Assembly (NCBI GenBank): GCA_003255025.1
Contig: QANY01004032.1
Coordinates: 620,001 to 684,000, forward strand
Direction: 5' to 3'
Source: Datisca glomerata
Taxonomy: Eukaryota; Streptophyta; Magnoliopsida; Cucurbitales; Datiscaceae
DNA length: 64,000 nt
The translations under genes were made by a program, and so were the position numbers. This document shows, in pieces, positions 59,341-64,000 of the stretch. How positions within the stretch are numbered: position 1 is the stretch's first letter; the number at the start of each line of letters is the position of its first letter. A model generated the notes under the pieces. It saw only the letters and a list, made by a program, of their open reading frames with translations. It did not search any database and was not told the DNA's origin.

Positions 59341-59345
59341 GTTTC

Positions 59346-59750
59346 TATTGAATTAGATGTAAAAAAATGTGACTAATTGGATATTTGGAGCTTCTTAGTT
59401 GTGATTGGAGGCTAAAAAATTTAACTGTTGATAATCTAAGGAGGTTGAGCCTTGGAGCTTCTATTCCAATGTCTTGGGTTAGTGAAAAGATCAATTCACT
59501 TTTTCATGCTGTCTCTGAATACAGTAAATATCAGAAGTGTATTATTAATGATTTTTCTTATTTACCCAATTTCATTGTTCATTTAATTGATAAAGACAAA
59601 AGCATGATGGTAAGTGGTTTCAAACCCTTGATATTACCGGTTTGGTTTTTAATGTTAGTCTCTGAGGTTTTTGATGAAAAAATGTCACTTTCAATTATAT
59701 TGTACTTGAGAATTTTTGAAGTGATGAAAACAGATTACGAAGATGATTAA
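59346..59750 (+). pseudogene. LINE-2 remnant: end of RNase H
   Basis: Joined to 33459, the reading is VNDVSIELDVKKC, like the second RNase H strand. The frame 59385-59750 then has LSCDWRLKNLTVDNLRR and SIPMSWVSEKINSLFHAVSE, which resembles the last helix of the domain (SWVxRxxNxxAHxLA) with key residues changed. The frame is open to 59750. Confidence 0.65.
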
Positions 59751-61526
59751 TGAATTGGTTTACTTTTTAGGAAAGGTCCAAAAGATTAGTGACGACAAAA
59801 AACGGTGTCGACACTAAGGAAAATATTAATTAATTGTGAAAGGCTTAATCACTCCTGACGTTGTACTGATGAAATAATTTGATGCTTAATGCTAATTAGT
59901 TGGTTGATTCGACAATACAAAGAATCTCTCGCAAAACACATGTAGAAATTAAAAAGGATTTGTGGCCCTCAATCAATTACATCTTTGTGTTTGGTAGTTG
60001 AGTGGAAGCTAGTGAAAAGAGAATATGTTTCTCAAAGTATACACACACAAAGAAAGTTTATATGGAAACCTAAGCATATAATTGCAAATAGAAGTCATTA
60101 ATCTTTCCCTAACTTTTAGTCCCATCAAATGCATATCCCTTGATAGGTTTTAATTTCTCCACAGCCTTAATTTCAAAAAGATTATTCAGCTTCTAGTTCA
60201 TTTTAAATAAAAATGAACAGTTTAAATGAGATGTATGGGAGGAAAAAAAGAAAAATAAATAAATAAATAATTATTAGAAAAAAAATATGAAACTGACGGT
60301 ACAGATTAAAGAAAAAGTAAACAGACTTTTTATGTCAGTGGTTGCATTTACGAATCAACTTTTGGCAGAATAAATAGACCACTTGCGTTTTCTGGTTAAT
60401 TATAGGAAAAATAATAGTAGAATGTACTAATCAACCTAGCCAAAAGGCCAGTTGTTTCGTGGGGTTTGTGGTTATAGACGTAACAATCGAATAAAATCCC
60501 TAAGTTAGAGGGATTATTTAGTTAGTCAGCGATGTTAATTTATTGATTCCAGTTTCTATTTGTTATAACAATAGAGATCTTGTATATTTGGATTCGCATC
60601 ACATAATAAATTAAGAGAAGTATGACATACCTTATGTACTACATGATAATTTATAGTAGATAATGAATCTAAATTAACTTATGAAATGGCCAAAAATAAC
60701 AGGAATCATATGAAATGGTTGAAAGTCCAAATACAGGATAAATGACAAATGAGTCGGAATATATCTTATTCTTAAACCCTAGTAAATAAAAGTACAAGCA
60801 TCAACTTATAATATGTGATTTTGGGTAACTAGATATAATTATAGTAGATAATTAGATTTCTATCAACCTTTTTAAGACATTAATTTTTGTCAATTATATC
60901 TAGACTTTTCTAATTTCATACACTGTAAATGCAATTCATTATATATTCTAATAAATCATCGATTCTAACAGAAAAGGAGCTGCCATCCCATAAATTACAA
61001 ATTCAAAAAAATCATCTCACCCAAATTAACTATTTTGTTAATAACATACTTAAAAATACAGTTCTAAAAATATCTCTTAAATTACTCAAAGATCTTTTTC
61101 ACTCCTAAATTAAATCTTAATAAATCTTATTCTCTCTCTTTCAAGATCCTTGATTAACCAAAAATATATCAAGAATATCTTCAAAACATTAATAAAGTAT
61201 TTAATTTCATAAAAAAATAATAATTTTGAGAAGAAACAATGATTATCAAAATATCTTAAAATAGACAAGTTAAAAAATAAAAAATAATGGAACAAATCTA
61301 TAAATTTCTCTCAAACTTGTAAATTTAGGTAAGGATTTTCAAAATTTTAAATTTCTATCCATTTAGTTGTTTCAATATTTTAAGAAATAAGTTAATACAA
61401 AATGATATTTAAGTTATATCATCTATAAAAATTCTAAATGTCACGAATGACATAATAAATTTTGACCAGAGATACACTCAATCGACTCCCTCCCACTCCA
61501 AAATAACAAAAAAACATTATAAAAAT
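59751..61526. other. AT-rich spacer
   Basis: No gene or RNA recognised. Contains A/T runs and a short AAATAAATAAATAAAT tract near 60255-60270. ORFs here are short and low-complexity. Confidence 0.5.
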
Positions 61527-61912
61527 ATCTACTTACATTGAAATGGTTGAAACCACAATCAACATCAACAATCAATACAATCAATGTTACACAATAATTA
61601 TTAATATCTAATTACATTGATATGAATGAAATCCTTATCCATATGAAGGATCAATAAATATTTACACACATATAACAAATGATTATCAATATCTAATTAT
61701 ATTGACATGAATAAAACCGCTATCAACATCAACGACTAATAAATATCTATACACATACAAACAATGATTATCAATATCAAATTAGAATAACATGAATGAA
61801 GCCATTATCAATGTCAACAATCAATAAACATTTACACACACAAACAATAATTATCAATATCTAAGTACATTAACATATCACTATCAACACAACTATCAAT
61901 AAATATTTCTAC
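61527..61912. repeat. Minisatellite, 84-85-bp unit, about 4.6 copies
   Basis: Units start near ATCTAATTACATTGA at 61527, 61607, 61692, 61777 and 61859, and share ATCAACAATCAATAAA and ACAATGATTATCAAT blocks. Copies are roughly 75-85% alike by eye, so the array is old. Confidence 0.8.
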
Positions 61913-64000
61913 TAGCATACCATTTAAAAACATTAATAAAATATCAACTTCAGCAATAAATATTAATTTTGAGAATAAACAATGGTTATCAAAACTAATA
62001 AAAATCAACAAGTTAAAAAATCAAGAACAAGGGAACAAATTTATAATTTAAAAATAATAGGGACGGATGAATATTTGCAAGCAAAAACAATACATATTCT
62101 ATTCCTAAAATAATAATCAGATTAAAATTAAAATTAGTATGAAAATTGTTACTTTAAATATAAATATAAGAAGTTACCTTAAATATATAGATATGAAAAA
62201 TCACCTTAAAAAATCAATTGAAAAAAACTTATCACTAATTTCAAACTAAAGATAAATAAGTCATGCAGAAAACAGTTCAAATTAAAAAAAAAGTAAAATT
62301 GACAAAATTCTATATAATTTTTAAACTTGACAAAAACTTAATAGACGGTATACAAGTTATTATTTAGTACAATTTCTGCTATTTAACAAAGTGTGCAGCA
62401 GCTTAGGTGATTATGGACTTTTGATTCTTATCTTTCTCACCAACTTTCAATTCTCACTACAAGCAAAACATTTTTTTTTACTTTATCTTTTGTTATATAA
62501 TTATTTTTCAATTAATACAGTTAATAATCGGCTAAAAGATAGTAGTAGATAAATAGTCAATTATAATTTTATAATGATAAAAGATTTTTAATTTATCTAA
62601 AATATGTTTATCTTATCCATTATCTAATTGTTATTATTATTTTTGAATGATTATCTTAAGCGGTCACAAAAACCCATTGTTTTAGTGATTATTTAGATAA
62701 GTTTTTAAAATTTAATTATAATTATTTTCAAACATTGATTTTATATGCTCACAATTTTAGAAACTAGTGCAGGAGCGTTGCAAGGAAGAACCTGTTGTCG
62801 AGAACATGAGAACCCTAGCCTTCTTCGCTGGAGAAGTAGCCACTGTGCACATGAGCAACGCCAGTCGCGATAGTGAATGATCGAGTCGGTGAACCATGAA
62901 CAACGTAGCTGTGATAGTGAACAAAGATATTAGAAACAAAAGTCACCATCTTCGTCTCTGACCGCCTGAAGACTGAAGGTTTGCGACTGTGGGTATCGAA
63001 ACATGAGAAATAAGGGATAACATTACTACATCGTTAATATACTGCTATCATGTTATAATCTGTGTTAATATAAAATTATATTATTTTTTACTAATGTTAG
63101 TATCAGTTTTTTTATTCCAAAGTTTAGGGTTTTCACATATCAATATATTAACACATTTTATAAAATGGTAACAATACATTAGGATAACAATATATTAATA
63201 TTCAGACGCAATATACTAACACGATCACAATACGATATTAACAAGAAAAAAACTACCATTAGTTAAGGTATTAATATTCGTGATTGACATTATTAAATTT
63301 TATGTAATGAAATATTATCTTTCATTTTAACAAGCTATTAACAAGTTAATATTAGGATAACAATATACTAACACAATTATAGTAATTTATTGTCAAGAAA
63401 GAAAAACTATCTTGAATGTTTCGTTTCTGCTGTGAATAAGTCTTCTTAACCCTCTAGAAACTTGCATGATGAAGTCATTTTCAATAAAAAAAACAGTCAA
63501 AATTTGATAGAAAATCAATTTGAAAAAATAGCCTAATTTATTTATAAAGGAGAAAAATAAAATTGTTTGATGAAAACTAAAATTGAACTTTAAGGAGATG
63601 AACCCAAGCTGTTGCTGAAATTGGAAGATAATCTGTCAAAATTTTGATAAATTAATGAAGATGGAGATGTAATTGTGACTGATTTTGGATGTAAATTTTA
63701 GAAATTAGTAGCTTATAAGTTTTAAGAAATGAGTAATTTAGAAAAAAAATTTAGACATATGCCATGTATGTGCTGAATCAACAATCATTTGACAGTTATA
63801 GAAGTTTTTTGATTGATGAAGAAAATTAAAGGACAAAAAAAAAATAATAAAATTTAAAAGAGTAAATTGAGTTTAAGATAAAGCGTAAAATCTTCTATGA
63901 TATTAATCATAAAATTAATAATGTCAACATATTAGTGCATTTGGATATAACTATTATAAATCACTCCATAGTCCACGCTATCTTAATTTAGAATTCAACG
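61913..64000. other. AT-rich spacer
   Basis: No gene supported. A GC-richer patch at about 62755-62990 has short ORFs on both strands (60 codons on the minus strand) without any recognisable motif. The rest is AT-rich with scattered TATTAACA-like motifs around 63020-63400. Confidence 0.45.

Noticed and set aside
62757..62939. 60-codon minus-strand ORF in a GC-richer patch
   Set aside because: No motif, no splice partners, and other frames in the patch are equally open.

Overview
The window looks like nuclear DNA of a flowering plant, most likely a eudicot. It has spliced genes, plant-type retrotransposons of several ages, CACTA and hAT-like elements, AT-rich spacers and no bacterial gene organisation. 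I found one host gene that looks intact (7230-11078). It is a nine-exon nuclear protein of about 557 residues with a PHD-like zinc finger, a SWIB/MDM2 domain and a Plus-3 domain, and its last intron appears to be a minor-class (U12) AT-AC intron. Nearly everything else with coding character is decayed mobile DNA.

Layout. 1-1222: AT-rich spacer with a 26-bp tandem repeat and a MITE fragment. 1223 to about 6130: degenerate Ty1/copia element (copia-1). 7230-11078: host gene. 11690-19640: a minus-strand LINE remnant (LINE-1) split by a copia element (copia-2, 12649-19377, target duplication ACTTA). Copia-2 itself carries a solo LTR in its RT region (16362-17579, target duplication TTGTC). 20114-20587: hAT-type MITE. 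22798 to about 27480: remains of one or two CACTA elements with tnp2 and Transposase_24 pieces on the minus strand. 27780-59750: a plus-strand LINE remnant (LINE-2) in three pieces, separated by a non-autonomous LTR-like element (about 28337-33000, with its own MITE at 31518-31941) and a very large Ty3/gypsy element (33460-59340).

The gypsy element can be delimited because the same 5-bp target duplication (GTTTC) lies at 33455-33459 and 59341-59345 and matching LTRs begin at 33460 and 58921. Inside it are a reverse-orientation copia element (copia-3, 34199-42504, LTRs of 2.2-2.6 kb), a direct tandem duplication of about 2.5 kb covering the integrase end and the 3' region, a conserved antisense reading frame in both duplicates, and a CACTA-type element (52843-58838) carrying a piece of a plant GH17 beta-1,3-glucanase gene. 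Two RNase H-like regions in pol suggest the Tat lineage. 59750-64000 is AT-rich spacer with an 84-85-bp minisatellite.

The order of events read from the nesting is: LINE-2, then gypsy, then copia-3 and the CACTA-type element in the gypsy; and LINE-1, then copia-2, then the element that left the solo LTR. I saw no novel defence or metabolic system. The most noteworthy items are the AT-AC intron, the gene-fragment-bearing CACTA element and the nested 26-kb gypsy with its duplicated antisense frame. Boundaries were read by eye; those called approximate may be off by tens of bases.
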